This document shows positions 45,584 through 57,341 of a DNA stretch of 64,000 nucleotides, piece by piece. The stretch spans positions 45,186-109,185 of the forward strand of contig JAURVB010006561.1 of NCBI GenBank assembly GCA_033002965.1. Reading direction: 5' to 3'. The notes under the pieces were generated by a model. The model ran no database searches. It had not been told where the DNA came from and saw only the letters and a list, made by a program, of their open reading frames with translations. Both the position numbers and the translations under genes were made by a program. This stretch comes from Piper betle (Eukaryota; Streptophyta; Magnoliopsida; Piperales; Piperaceae). Within the stretch, counting starts at the first letter, position 1. Every line of letters starts with the position of its first letter.

Positions 45584-45585
<2 letters not shown>
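44283..45585 (+). mobile_element. Endogenous caulimovirid (plant pararetrovirus) fragment
   Basis: Translated in the plus direction, 44283-44800 shows successive blocks typical of the 30K-type cell-to-cell movement protein of Caulimoviridae, for example IHLGLVQVAVKPLT followed by an LRD block and a CFPN block. Stop codons and frameshifts break it in many places. A further open segment (45257-45580) continues the polyprotein-like sequence but has no family-specific motif I can name, and it runs into an AT microsatellite. No reverse transcriptase or intact gene is present, so this is a decayed integrated copy with no coding function. Confidence 0.65.

Positions 45586-45587
<2 letters not shown>

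Positions 45588-45645
<58 letters not shown>
45588..45645. repeat. (AT)n microsatellite
   Basis: Long AT run. The Ile-Tyr tail of open frames on both strands comes from it. Confidence 0.95.
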
Positions 45646-45649
<4 letters not shown>

Positions 45650-45720
45650 CACCTAGTGAGTTGTTGGCGAGCATATATTTAAAGCAGCTTGTATGAAGCA
45701 TTGCAGTGATATAAGGTTAA

Positions 45721-45980
45721 CGCTTCCAATGGAACAAGAAATCTAGATAATGACTTGCAAATAAAAGACATCGAATTTTTAATAACGCTTCCAATGGAGC
45801 AAGAAATCTAGATCATGACTTGCAAATAAAAGACATCGAATTTTTAATAACGCTTCCAATGGAACAAGAAATCAAGATCATGACTTGCAAATAAAAGACA
45901 TCGAATTTTTAATAACGCTTCCAATGGAACAAGAAATCTAGATCATGACTTGCAAATAAAAGACATCGAATTTTTAATAT
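45721..45980. repeat. Tandem array, 4 copies of a 65-bp unit
   Basis: Units start at 45721, 45786, 45851 and 45916 with CGCTTCCAATGGAACAAGAA and end ATCGAATTTTTAATAA. Only single substitutions separate them. The near identity implies recent duplication. There are no spacers, so it is not a CRISPR-like array. Confidence 0.95.
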
Positions 45981-46800
45981 AAACCTAGAAAATGTGATTC
46001 ACAAATTAAATTGGGTTCTGGTCTTTCCTGTCATCAGCTTTTAACCATTTTGGGCCGAATTACTGGCTATTTATTATTGGTCCAAAGTAGAATTATTTTT
46101 TCTATTGAAATACTTGTTATATATAATATATACAGATTACAGAACAACGTGAACGTTAAAAATTTCTAAGAAAAAAACAACGCCTCCAAGGTGGTCTGTA
46201 ATTTAACTTGTACAGGTTAAACGTCCCTTGCTACTTGTGGGCCGAAAATGTCACGAAGTATGCTGCGAGCTCGACTACGCAACCTGCATAGCAAAACCTC
46301 GTCAAAGAATGATGGGGCCGCCACCGAAGATGACGTGAGAATGCAACGAGAAATACCCGGCCAACACCGAGATCATATTTTTCCACTAGTCCTTGTATGT
46401 CCTCTAGATCATAGTTTTAAAAAAAATTTTTAACTCTAAATATTCTTCGGGTCAACTTGAGAGTCAAAATCCATAGATAATTCCATACTAACCGATTTAG
46501 TAACTCCCGAATCATGTCATAAAAGTTATCAAAACATGCTAATTTTCTATTAGATTACTTAAATTAATATTTTAAAGCAATATGTATCGTGCATTTATTA
46601 ATTTCAAGTGTCAAAAGATCAATATATACCAATTACTTATATTTTTTATTTACATAATTATAAATTAATAAAAATGGCTCTTGAGTTGCCTTGGAGTCGA
46701 CTCCACTTGATAACATGCCGAATCAAGTCCAAATTTTAAGTTTTTTAACTATGATCTAGATATATGTACATAGCAACTGATTGTATGGTGGGATCCATAA

Positions 46801-47537
46801 TCTACTCTTATCTACTCATATTAATAAAAGGGAACTCAATATTAGCATGTGATCAAAAGTAGAAGATTTAACTAATGAAATTTAAATAAAAATACATCCT
46901 ATTACTTGGTCACAGGTTCAAACCCGACTAACTTTAACTTCTAACTTCTAAGAAACAAATAATAAAAATACCACCTCCTGCAAAGGGGTACGTGTTCAAT
47001 TCTGGCTAATGTCAATTTCTAATTTCCTACTAACAAGATTTAATCTACTTGCATTGAAAAAATATATAATAAAAAAATCAAATTATTGTAATTTATCTTC
47101 TCATTCAATTAGGTTCATTATTTAAATTCAATTAAATTTATATCTAAAATATTAAATTATTATAATCTATTTCATTATTTAATGAGAGTTTACATATAAA
47201 ATCAAAATTTATCTCTTGTACAAGTCACGTATTGACATCTTGCCTATTGCCTATTGCCTATTATTAATAAAAATGGAACTCATTACTGACCTTTGATTAA
47301 AAATAGGATATTTGGCCAATCAAAATATAATAAAAATAAAATAAATAAAGAAATCAAATTATTATGATATATCTTCTCATTCAATTAAGATTTATCAGTA
47401 AAGTTGGAGTTAATTAGGATCTATATCAAATATATTAGATTATTATAATTTATTGTGTTATTCAATTAGAGTTTATCTATAAAATTAAAATTTATCTGTA
47501 ATATAATTGTACATTGCTCAATATCTATCTTGCCTAG
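46801..47537 (+). mobile_element. Helitron-like element, head-to-tail pair
   Basis: Starts TCTACTCTTATCTACTC after an A and ends ATCTTGCCTAG before a T (CTAG at 47534-47537), the A|TC...CTAG|T pattern of Helitrons. The first unit reaches GACATCTTGCCTATTGCCTATTG at about 47255. A second, shorter unit then begins with ATTATTAATAAAAATGGAAC and repeats the body. No coding sequence. Confidence 0.6.
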
Positions 47538-47597
47538 TATAATATAATGGTTTAGGCACACCGTTGTTGTTTTAGGGATGAACCATATTAAATAATA

Positions 47598-47879
47598 CTA
47601 GGCAAGATGTCATGCTATGCACGATTTATATTACAGAGAAATTTTAATATTATACATGAACTCCCGTTGAATGATAAAATAGACTATATAACAATCTTAT
47701 ATCTTAAATATAGGTTCTCATTAACTCTTATTACTAAAGATACTTCCTAATTAAATAAGAAGATAAATTATAATAATTTAATTTAATATTTATTATTTTT
47801 TGTTGTATTTTAATTAGTTGAATCTCCTACTTTTAATCAGAAACTAGTATTAAATTTCCATACTATTAGTAAGAGCAGA
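47598..47879 (-). mobile_element. Helitron-like element, single copy, 282 bp
   Basis: Read on the minus strand it starts TCTGCTCTTACTAATAG at 47879 after an A and ends GACATCTTGCCTAG at 47598 before a T. A short hairpin-forming stretch (CGTGCATAGCATG) precedes the end. It is the simplest complete copy of the family. Confidence 0.65.
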
Positions 47880-49785
47880 TATGGTAAAAATGTTATAATT
47901 ATTAGTGTTTGGGGGATTCTATGATTAGCTCGATTAAGCTTTAGTTAGGCTCGACCTCTTTTGGTCATTGATGCACAATGATAGTTTGTAGTTTTCTTTT
48001 TGACTCCGAGAACTTCCCGAATCGATTCCACTTTGTAGCTTGCCAAGTTAAATTCCATAGATAGACTCCACATTGACTGAGTTTATAATTGACTACCCGA
48101 GTCATGTCATAAATGCTATAAAAACATATTATTTTTCTTATAGATTAATTAAATTAATATTTTTAAGCAATATAAATCATATATTTATTAATTTTAAGTG
48201 TCAAAAGAGAAATATATACTAATTTCATACAATTATTTATTTACATAATTAAAATTTTAATATAAATGAGTCTGTGTCGAGTCTTAGTTTTGACTTTTCA
48301 AACTATAGCTAATGAGTAAAAAAATCTAGCGCCAAGCCAAACAGTAGTCCCTTTAGGTTTAGCATGTTTTTGTGACTAGTGTAAAATTCCACCCAAAAAA
48401 TCTCACATTCAATACTTACTACCAAATTTTTTAAAAAGTGTGTAAATTGTAAGATCCCATGAAAAATAATTTAATATCCAATAACATCTACTAGAGTAAG
48501 ATCCATTACATTAATAATGAGGATGTGCTTACATATTTTAATTAATTATTTTGAATAAATGATTTAGATGCTTTAGTTGGTATTTAGTTGGGCCAAGTCA
48601 TTACAAATAATTTGAGCTTCGTTTGATATAAAATCATCCATAGGTTCATTAGTTTGCACTTCAACTAGGTTGTTACAACGAGTTAGTTCGAACTTAGTTT
48701 ATTTGCGATTTTTTACGATTGGAGATCGAACACTATATATATGGTGATTAATAATATACGACATAGATAATTAATTTAAAGTAAGTTGAAAATCATATCA
48801 TGCTCAAATTTATAGAGCTCTAAGGAGCCATGTGCATTCAACTCCATTCATGATTCCACGAGTTAATAATTTCACATCTAAAATTATATGTTCATCTTGA
48901 AAATATAGGTCAGGAGTTCAAGTGAAACCAAACTGAACACGTTTTACTCTCGGGCTAGCTTTGTTTAACTTGATAAGATCTTTAGTTCAGCATGATGGCT
49001 GTTAAAGTTAACAATATAGAAAGCCAATTGGAGGTTTTCATTTTCTTTAAGGGCCATAAGAATGGTTATTCTAATTAAGTTCTGACAGTTAGGACTTAAA
49101 GTATCGAACTAATTTACAAGTTAGTAATTTGATAATAAATAATTATAATTTATAAGTAATTTATATCCATATCCTAATTCCATAATAGTTTATAAGATGA
49201 ACATTTATGTTCATATTTTGTAAGAGTTAGAATATGAAACCGTCTTTAATTTAAGAATATCAATATAAAATTATGTAAAAGAATAAAGATTTAAATTAAA
49301 GAGGGCAGGTAAGAAAAACTGCATCCATGAATCCGAAGAAAAAGAGAGACAACCCATCATGAATGATTAACCATCTATTCATAGAAAAAATATTTCTCGT
49401 CCATTTAATCATATTTTTTGTTTTTGTTATTAAATCAGACTTAATCTCTTGACAGTAGAATCTACTCACATACCCCGCTCGCGATTCACGATTTGGAGCC
49501 CTTACAATACAAAAGACAAAGAATCAATGGCCAACAAAATTTAAAATATGTATAGACGCAGCAGAAATGAACTCACCGGCCATAACAAATATCGTATATG
49601 TAGTGCATCCATGTGAGACCATAGGTTATTCTTCGAACATATTTTTAAAACAATATATTTCATCAAATTTTTAGCTCAGTGGAATTATTAATTAGAAAAA
49701 CCTGATCAAATTCAGGAGGGAATGAAATTTCCAAGAGCTTTTGACCTTTGAAAAAAATCAGTACTATATATATAATGATGAACTT

Positions 49786-49787
<2 letters not shown>
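47880..49787. other. AT-rich intergenic DNA
   Basis: No gene, RNA gene or defined element can be supported. Confidence 0.5.

Positions 49788-49834
<47 letters not shown>
49788..49834. repeat. (TA)n microsatellite
   Basis: Uninterrupted TA run. Confidence 0.9.
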
Positions 49835-49838
<4 letters not shown>

Positions 49839-50018
49839 TAGAATGACTATGAGTTCATGTATATATCTATATCTATATGTATGTGTGTGTGTATATATAT
49901 ATATAAAAGTGGAGGAAAGCTGAACCCTAGTACATAACAACCGCTCAGTCAGGGTACTTTCCATAGTTTCATATCCAAGGGATCATCCACTTAATATATT
50001 TTCTTCACCAAGAGCAAG

Positions 50019-50234
50019 TGTAATGACCTAGCCTAAAGTGTAAATTAGTGGGCTAAGTCATTTTTTTCAAAGTGGTTAACCAATTTAAAGATATATAGTC
50101 TATTCTCACTAATGGGCCAAGCCATTTTTTTCAAAGTGGTTAACCAATTTAAAGATATATAGTCTATTTTCATTTATAAACAGGATCTTAGCTCAGTAGG
50201 CATTAGATGTGAGACTAAGTTGAGGGACCTCACA
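50019..50234 (+). repeat. LTR-like repeat, copy 1, with internal 64-bp duplication
   Basis: Starts TGTAATGACCTAGCC and ends GGGACCTCACA. It matches the copy at 50406-50557, apart from a 64-bp tandem duplication (50050-50113 and 50114-50177). TG...CA ends suggest an LTR or LTR fragment. Confidence 0.6.
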
Positions 50235-50405
50235 ATCCACCCACTTTAGGAAATTTCGTTCCCAAAATCCCTATAATTAGGCCATTGTTAGCCCTAGCCC
50301 ATGACCTTCTTTGGCCTGTGACTAGTAGCCTAGCTAACATCCATAGTCCAGCCCACCATCCACCATCCACCATCTAACACGGAATCAGGTTATTTTCATA
50401 TCATT

Positions 50406-50557
50406 TGTAACGGCCTGGCCCAAAGTGCAAATTAATGGATTAAGTCATCTCTTCAAAAGTAGTTAACCAAGTTAAAGATCTATAGTTCATTCTCACTTAT
50501 AAACATGATCTTAGTTTAGTAGGTATTAGATGTGGGACTAAGTTGAGAGATCTCACA
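50406..50557 (+). repeat. LTR-like repeat, copy 2
   Basis: Starts TGTAACGGCCTGGCCC and ends GAGATCTCACA, 150 bases, collinear with copy 1. It ends ten bases before the start codon of the BAHD fragment. Confidence 0.6.
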
Positions 50558-50567
50558 GCAAGCATTA

Positions 50568-51024
50568 ATGGAGGTGAAGATAATCAGTACAGAGATGATA
50601 AGACTGGCTTCTCCAACCCCTCCTCACATTCGACACTTCAATCTCGGCTTGCTCGACCAGTTCTCCCCTCACGTGTCTGTCCCTCTCTTGTACTACCCTC
50701 GCCACCAAATGGGCAATATCACAACAACCGACATCTTGCCATCTCAAGCCATCTCTGTCTCAAAGCTTGGTGCAATTCTACTCTCTAGCCGGAAGGTTTG
50801 CAGATATAACCCAGATAGAATGCAATGACAAAGGAGTCAAGTTCAATGAAGGCAGAGTTCATTACCATCTACAGGACCTCCTCAATAAGTCCAATGCCCA
50901 GAGCTTGACTAAGCATGTCACATGTCACAATAGTTGCACCATGTTTGGGAGAGAAGATGCTCTTCTGGCCGTGCAGGCCAACTTCTTCGATTGCGGCGGA
51001 TTGGCCAAGTCAGTACCCCCCTGA
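50568..51024 (+). pseudogene. BAHD acyltransferase, N-terminal fragment
   Basis: BAHD enzymes transfer acyl groups from acyl-CoA to alcohols or amines of specialised metabolites. The start MEVKIISTEMIRLASPTPPH with LGLLDQFSPHVSVPLLYYP is the classical N-terminus. After a frameshift near 50735 the frame continues LSQSLVQFYSLAGRFADITQ, then CNDKGVKFNEGRV, and ends with LLAVQANFFDCGGLAKSV. Coding stops at 51024, just where the catalytic HxxxD block should follow, and neither HxxxD nor the C-terminal DFGWG is present. About one third of a usual 430-460-residue protein remains. A copy of an LTR-like repeat ends ten bases before the ATG, so the native promoter is gone or overlaid. Confidence 0.8.
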
Positions 51025-54000
51025 GGTACTCGATGATGGTCATGTATATATTATGTCATATTACTAACCTGCATGCAATGTATATTTAAATAGTTTCAAC
51101 ATGTTGCCTCTGTCAAATATATTTGGATTACACAGTGTTGTAATGATTATCAGCTAGGCCCTATTGGTTATATTACATACATGTTACCGTCAATGACTAT
51201 CAGGTTCATGTATATGGATTATCAGCGATTATGATTAGATCATATTAACCACGTGCTTATAATCAGTGTGTCGTGGAGGAGTTGTTGTTTCCTTTAGTTC
51301 TCATGGATAACTATTTTATCAATTTGCCAATATTAAAATTTTTCTATTAGTTAATTAGGACTCAGTGACACCCGTTGCTGACATATTTTCTTATACTATA
51401 TAGGTTAGTAGGTTTGATGTTGACCAACATAGGAACATAGATCACGAGGACCCTGGCAGATGTTGGGCTGGTGTTTGGTTGTAGGCTTTGGCTTTTGTGT
51501 GGTGTCCTATGTGGATTTTGTTATTTGTTGGATTTGTATCAAACTTATTTGTGTTGATGACTAGAGATGATGGATCATGTTGTGTTGTGGTTGTATGACT
51601 TTGAGACTTGTATTGTGACCCATACCGGCTTATGCCTCATCATATGACACTCTAATTATTTGCTAGCTTTTTGTACCTAACTATATTTTTTCTATTTTGC
51701 AGACGGAATACTCTATGGTGCACAAGTCTAACTTATTTTGTGTAGAATACTCCAAACCCTGGAGTTGTAGAACTGATGGTTAAATAATCCATGTACATAT
51801 GACAATGCTAATTGTACAGGTATACAGAGCTAAAAAGGAAAATGGGTTGGAAGAGTTTCTATGATTATTGTAATTGCATGAGAAGAACCCATGTAAAGAC
51901 CAGGCAAGCCTACCACCTAATGAATCTAACATTTATGCTAAATGTGTTGTGAATGATCTGAGAATGTGGCGTAAAACCATGGAAATATTTTTGTGAATGT
52001 TAAATGATATTATGAGTTATTCTGAGACTGTTCTATAATTGAATGATAATTATATAGGTTGTGTAATTTTTCTATTTTCCTATTTAGAAGGGAGACTTTG
52101 CCAGATTTTTCCCAGAAACTTAGTCTCCTTTATAAATTCGACTCATCTAGGATGTCCTATTTACATGAGCCAAACTAAGTTTTCTTGCATGTATTGTGGT
52201 ATTGTTTGAGCCTAACATTCCCTCCGGTTCCATCTTTGATGCTTTGAATGGTTAGGTTCTTCTTGTATGAGTTGTCCATTAGTATTTCAAAATTTATCAG
52301 TTCAATTTAAATAGTTGAGGCACGCCGAATTCGGGTGTTACAATTTTGGTATCAAAGCTAGTTCATGGCCAATTAAGATGTGAACTAGTGGTGTGTGCTG
52401 CTTGCATCCCCAGTTGAGTGGTCTATCATCTTCATCAGTAGATATGCCTATTTTTTGATTTTCTTGTTGTTTTTTCGTTCCATTTTCTCTTTCTTGTTTT
52501 TAATGTTAATGTTGTCTTGTGCTACAGGTTGCTGAGTGTTACTGTTTCTTGCAGTTGGTCAGGCGGTCCCGATGGTCAGTGTTGTTTGATTTGGCTGACC
52601 AATGTTTGTGTGGGCAGTGGCAATATCATGACAGTTAGACAGATTGCTCGCACTTGGAGTTCAAACAGAGAGGCGACCCCACCGCTGGTGTGTGCTCGAG
52701 CCGGGTATCCTTGCTTGCCCCCTTGAGTCGCGATGGCTGAACACCAAGAGGATCACAGAAATGAGCATAGAGAGGAGCTCTAGTTGACAGAGGTGTCAGT
52801 GCTCACGATGAGGAGATTCATCACCTGAACATGGAGCAGAGGTAGACGAGGCAGAACATGAGGTAGACGAGAGAAGACATGGGAGTGCTTCTTGAGACCA
52901 TCCAAGAGATGGCAGTGGCAATGGCGTTGATGCAGAAGAGGCCGATGGATGAAACCCTGCCTTCCCTTTTGAGCAAGAGAGAGTTGAGCCTCCACTGCTG
53001 CCTCAGTTTGAGACACCAAAGGAGTAGCTTGCAAAGCAGTTCTTGGTCCCATTCTAGCTAGGGCTGGTGGGACAGTTTGTGAAGCCACTAGTAGTAGGGC
53101 AATATACCATTCCACCTCCAGGGATGACAAGTGCCCTGGTAATCCAGCCACAGAGTCTCATGATGATGAGGACTCTACTCCGAGGCAAGGGAGTGACCTG
53201 GGTGAGGCAGTGAGGCCCATACACTTCGAGTGTGGAGAGAGCTCAGGATGCCATAAGCACGTGTTTCATCCTACACCGAAATGGGATGTGGACCACTTCC
53301 TGAAAAATAGAGGCAGCTTATTCATTGGTGGCATGAACCCATAGGCCACACTTGTGTGGTTTGATGATACCGAGGTTGTGCTAGAGCAAACAAGATGTCC
53401 TTTGGATTTACGGGTCCGAGTCGCAAGCGGAGCGATTAGAGGACAGGGGCGAATTTGGTGGAGGTCCATTCTTGCCTCATCATTGGGGAGCCTCCATACG
53501 AAGGAGATAGCTTGGGTGGAGTTCCACGAGGTCTTCTACAACCAGTTCTTTCCACGACTGTGATTGAGGAAAAGAAGGTAGAGTTCATGGTTGTAAAGCA
53601 AAGGGATATAACAGTGGCTACGTATCATGCTAGATTCCTAGCCTTGGAAAGGTTTGGCCAGGCACCTTCAAGACCGAGAGATAGAGGGCAGCAAAGTTTG
53701 CGAGATTACACCTCTTGAGCTTAAAGTCAGCCATGTAGATGTTCCATTGTGCCTCTCTTGAAGAGGCTATAGCGAGAGCACTTTAGCGTGAAGCCGCCCA
53801 CTGCATCCACCACATGAGGAAATCTCAGTGGCAACATACCCAGACACATTCTAGGTAGAGACACAAGGGCAAAGGCCAGAACCAGCAGCAAGGAGAGCCA
53901 CAGAGACACCGAAATTATGATGTTGTAGTCATGCATGCAGTGCAGGCTCAGTCGGTGCAGTAGGTACCTAGGTAGTAGCAGGCTTATCAGTATTAGAGGG

Positions 54001-54080
54001 GTCAGTAGCAAGGTGGTCAGGACCATCCAGTGTACCCCACCTGCTAGAGGAGGCACCCAAATCAGTGCATGAGGGGTACT
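51025..54080 (+). mobile_element. Gypsy (chromovirus-like) remnant 1: LTR end, PBS and gag
   Basis: The LTR ends TTCGGGTGTTACA at 52342 and its start is not resolved (about 51.0-51.1 kb). PBS-like TGGTATCAAAGC (52347-52358) follows, one base off the initiator tRNA-Met site. Gag-like sequence runs to 54080 in several frames, with retrotransposon gag features such as RIWWRSI and VEFMVVKQRDITVATYHARF. Many stops are present. The element is cut off at 54080 by the hAT element. Remnant 2 at 60590 repeats the gag stretch 53590-53810, so both derive from one family. Confidence 0.7.
52347..52358 (+). other. Primer-binding site of Gypsy remnant 1
   Basis: TGGTATCAAAGC follows the LTR terminus GGGTGTTACA by four bases. 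Confidence 0.6.
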
Positions 54081-54899
54081 CATAGTTGCAAAAATCGGAA
54101 TCAGGGTCTGAATTGATTTCCAAAGGAGTCACTAAATCAAATCAAATCGGTCTAAATTGGTCAAGAATCGGCTCAGTTGAATCGGTCCGATTCGGTCCTA
54201 TAAAAAAATTTGACAACTCATAACATAAATGCATAAAATACATAATTACATAATTTCTCAACACAAATACACAAGTTTATAGTCTAATACAAGCATAGAA
54301 GATAATCACTATTTATCATCATAAGACTACAATTTTATAAGTGTAACGTTTTATATATCATCATTTTGCTCTATCAAATGATAATAGCAAGTGATCAATA
54401 CAAGCCTACAAAATCAAGGTTTAACACAATTTTACATGGTTAATACTAAATCATCCAATTCATTATCTGAAGTATCTTTGGAGTTTCAATCACTATCACC
54501 AATGGGAAGAGTAGAGCTCTCACCCGCATCAACACGAGCCCCCTGCGTAAAAGGAGGCATAGAACTCCTACTCATATGAAGTTCCTTAGGTCCATGAGGC
54601 ATTGACAAATTTTGTTGTGAGTTAATAGATACACCAATATTAACACTAAGTCCACCTGTAAGAGGAGGCAAAGAAAAACCATTGGACGTAGTAGAACACA
54701 ACCCAATTGTAGTTGCACTGTTTGGAATATTGGCATTAGTTGTTCCTTCAATTGTTGTAGTTTTCAATGTGCTGCTACTTTTGTTTGCTACAAAGGCCTT
54801 TTCATCTTCATCATCACTCTTGTCAACATTGGTGTCAAAGAAACCATCCTATATAGAAAAAAATCATACCCTATTAATTTCAATTCTAAAAAAATTCAT

Positions 54900-57170
54900 A
54901 CATAAAATCTTAAATGTGATGTAATCTTTATTTAAACTTATTGATGGTGATTGGTTGTCTCATTCTCCAACCCACTCATTTAATGAGTCTTATAACATCA
55001 AATGTTCACTAACTGCATCATATTTATGCCTCCATCTCAACTCCTTTTCTTTTACTTGCATGTTGTACTGAACATATACACGGCCATTTACTCTCTTCCT
55101 TGCAAATCTTTTTTTGTATGTACTTGGTCAAAAGTGCTCCAATTACGTTCACAACCCGATAATGATGAAGTTTGACTAAGTATTCTAATAGTTATTTTTT
55201 GTAGTTAAGGGCAGCTTATATGTTGCTCCCACCATGATGCTACATTTGACAAGTTGATTTACTTATAAGGTTGCTATAAAAATGAAATGTGGATAAAAGT
55301 GGATTTTACTTGGATGAAGAACTTTCCTATTAGTAATTGCAAGAGAATGTCCAAAATCTCCTTTTGCAGATACAAATTCATACCACTAAAAAATATTAAA
55401 ACAAAATTAGTAATCATATTTAGTTATACATAAATATTTCTATGTAAAAATTAAAAATAATAGTATCTTGACGTGCAAAAATGTCATGGATCGAGCTACC
55501 TTATCAAGTTCCACATGACAAATGACATCATTAAATGCACGATATACCTCAATTAGTTACAAAATTATACAAAGTCAAACAAAAATGTAAAATTGTTAAA
55601 AAAGTCATAAAGGTACATAAGTCAAATGAGAACATACAATAGTAGATTCAGGGCGATAACGAGTTTGAGGATTAGGAATATATGTTGTAGTATGAAGAGG
55701 ATGGCAAAATTGATTCGCCCATCTCTTAGTAATGATATCGACAAATAATTTGTATCGTTCTACTTTCATGTCATGCACCACTTTTATTTCTTCATTAGTC
55801 TTTTGCATTTCATCATAAAAAAATGGCAGTGAAGGTCTTTCATCACTATCCACAAATCTCAAAAATTGAATAAGTGGCTCAGTTGTTTTATGCACAAATT
55901 CCATCTTCTTCCAAAAATTTACACTTAAGACAACATTTTCAGCTGCTATTCCATCCTCTTCTTTTGCATACTTTGATGATGAATACATTTTAGAGACAAA
56001 CATCTTTTTCAATGCCTGCTTATGTTCTAGGAAACTGGTAAGCGACAAAAAGTGATTAGCAAATTGAGTAGCCTCAAGTCTCACCAATTCATGCTCATTT
56101 GTGAAATTATTTCTCATAAGAGCCAACAACCATGAGTGATTGTATATTAGTTTTGTGACTTTTGTGCATTTATAATGCATGTTCCAATTTTCTTAATTTT
56201 TACAAAGTCTTTAAGCATCAAGTTTATACAATGGGCAGCACATGGAGTCCAAAATAAATGTGGTCTCTTATGTTCTAACATCCTCTCGGCAGCTTTGTAT
56301 ACCATAACATTATCAATAATGACATGCACAACGTTTTCCTCCCCAACTTCTTCTACTACTTTGTTTAGTAAACTAAACAAATAACTAGCATCCTTTTTTT
56401 GTCGAAAACATCAACTGATCTAAGGAAATACATTCCTCTTGGGCAATAAACTAGAAAATTGATCAAAGTTCTACCAAATTGATAGGCCCACCCATCAAAC
56501 ATAATAGAACAACCTGTTGTCTTCCAAGATACTTTTATATCCTCTAAGCTAGTATTTATAAAAGCCACTTCATCAGTAAGAAATTTATTTGATAAAGAAC
56601 CTCTTCCCAGAGGTTTGATCCCTTGATCACCATATCTACCTGCCACATCAATCATTTTATGAAAGTAAGGTGACTCTACAATATGGAAAGGAATTGCACA
56701 GTGATAGAAGTATCGAGCAATGGCTGTGTGTAATTGCTCTTTTGTTTTCTTTTCTATTACCATAGAAATTCTCATTTACTTTGATGTACTCTTCTTCTTA
56801 CTTTCAACAAAAGATTTCTTCCTCTTTTTGATAGACTTAGAACACCCAACATTTTTTTTAAAATTTGCTCCCGAACTTCAATCTCTTCCATATCTAACTC
56901 ATTCAAACTATATCTGACTCAATATAAAATGCAAAGAATAATAACTTTTTTCCAGAGTTATCACCACACTTTTGAAATAGTCTCTCAATTTTTGTAAATT
57001 TGCTTCAAGAATTTTCTTACAAGCAGCAACATTTCCTTTGATTCCAACAATATGTTGCTTGAAGCAATATACCTCTCCACTTATGATTTTTTTTCAAAAT
57101 TACAGGTTATTTGCTTCTTGGATGCATCAACTGGTGTGCCATATTTCCAACTAATATCCATTTTCCCTAT
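54900..57170 (-). pseudogene. hAT transposase (BED zinc finger, DUF659, dimerisation domain), degraded
   Basis: Reading the minus strand downward, near 57160-56970 there is WKYGTPVDASKKQITC with CFKQHIVGIKGNVAACKK, a BED-type zinc finger. Then 56540-56210 has IMFDGWAYQFGRTLINFLVY, EEVGEENVVHVIIDN and HLFWTPCAAHCINLMLKD, the DUF659/catalytic core signatures. 56180-55605 continues with IYNHSWLLALMRNN and RLEATQFANHFLSL. Near 55150-55040 weak RFARKR-VNGRVYVQYN sequence marks the C-terminal dimerisation region. At least three frame changes and several stops make it inactive. A repeat terminus of 45 bases (56918-56962) interrupts the part after the BED finger. Confidence 0.8.
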
Positions 57171-57341
57171 AACAAATCTGGCACTGATAAATAAACCTTC
57201 TTTCACAATAAAAAGTGACATACAAGATGCACAAAACGTAAATCTTGAGAAAATAAATGAAGCAAAAATTGTTCAGCGTCTACATGTCCCAACAAGGCTC
57301 CAGGGAGAAGATTCAACAAAACTTAGTCATAACATGTAATT

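Noticed and set aside
45721..45980. Regular repeats considered as a CRISPR array
   Set aside because: Units are directly contiguous without unique spacers, and this is a plant genome.
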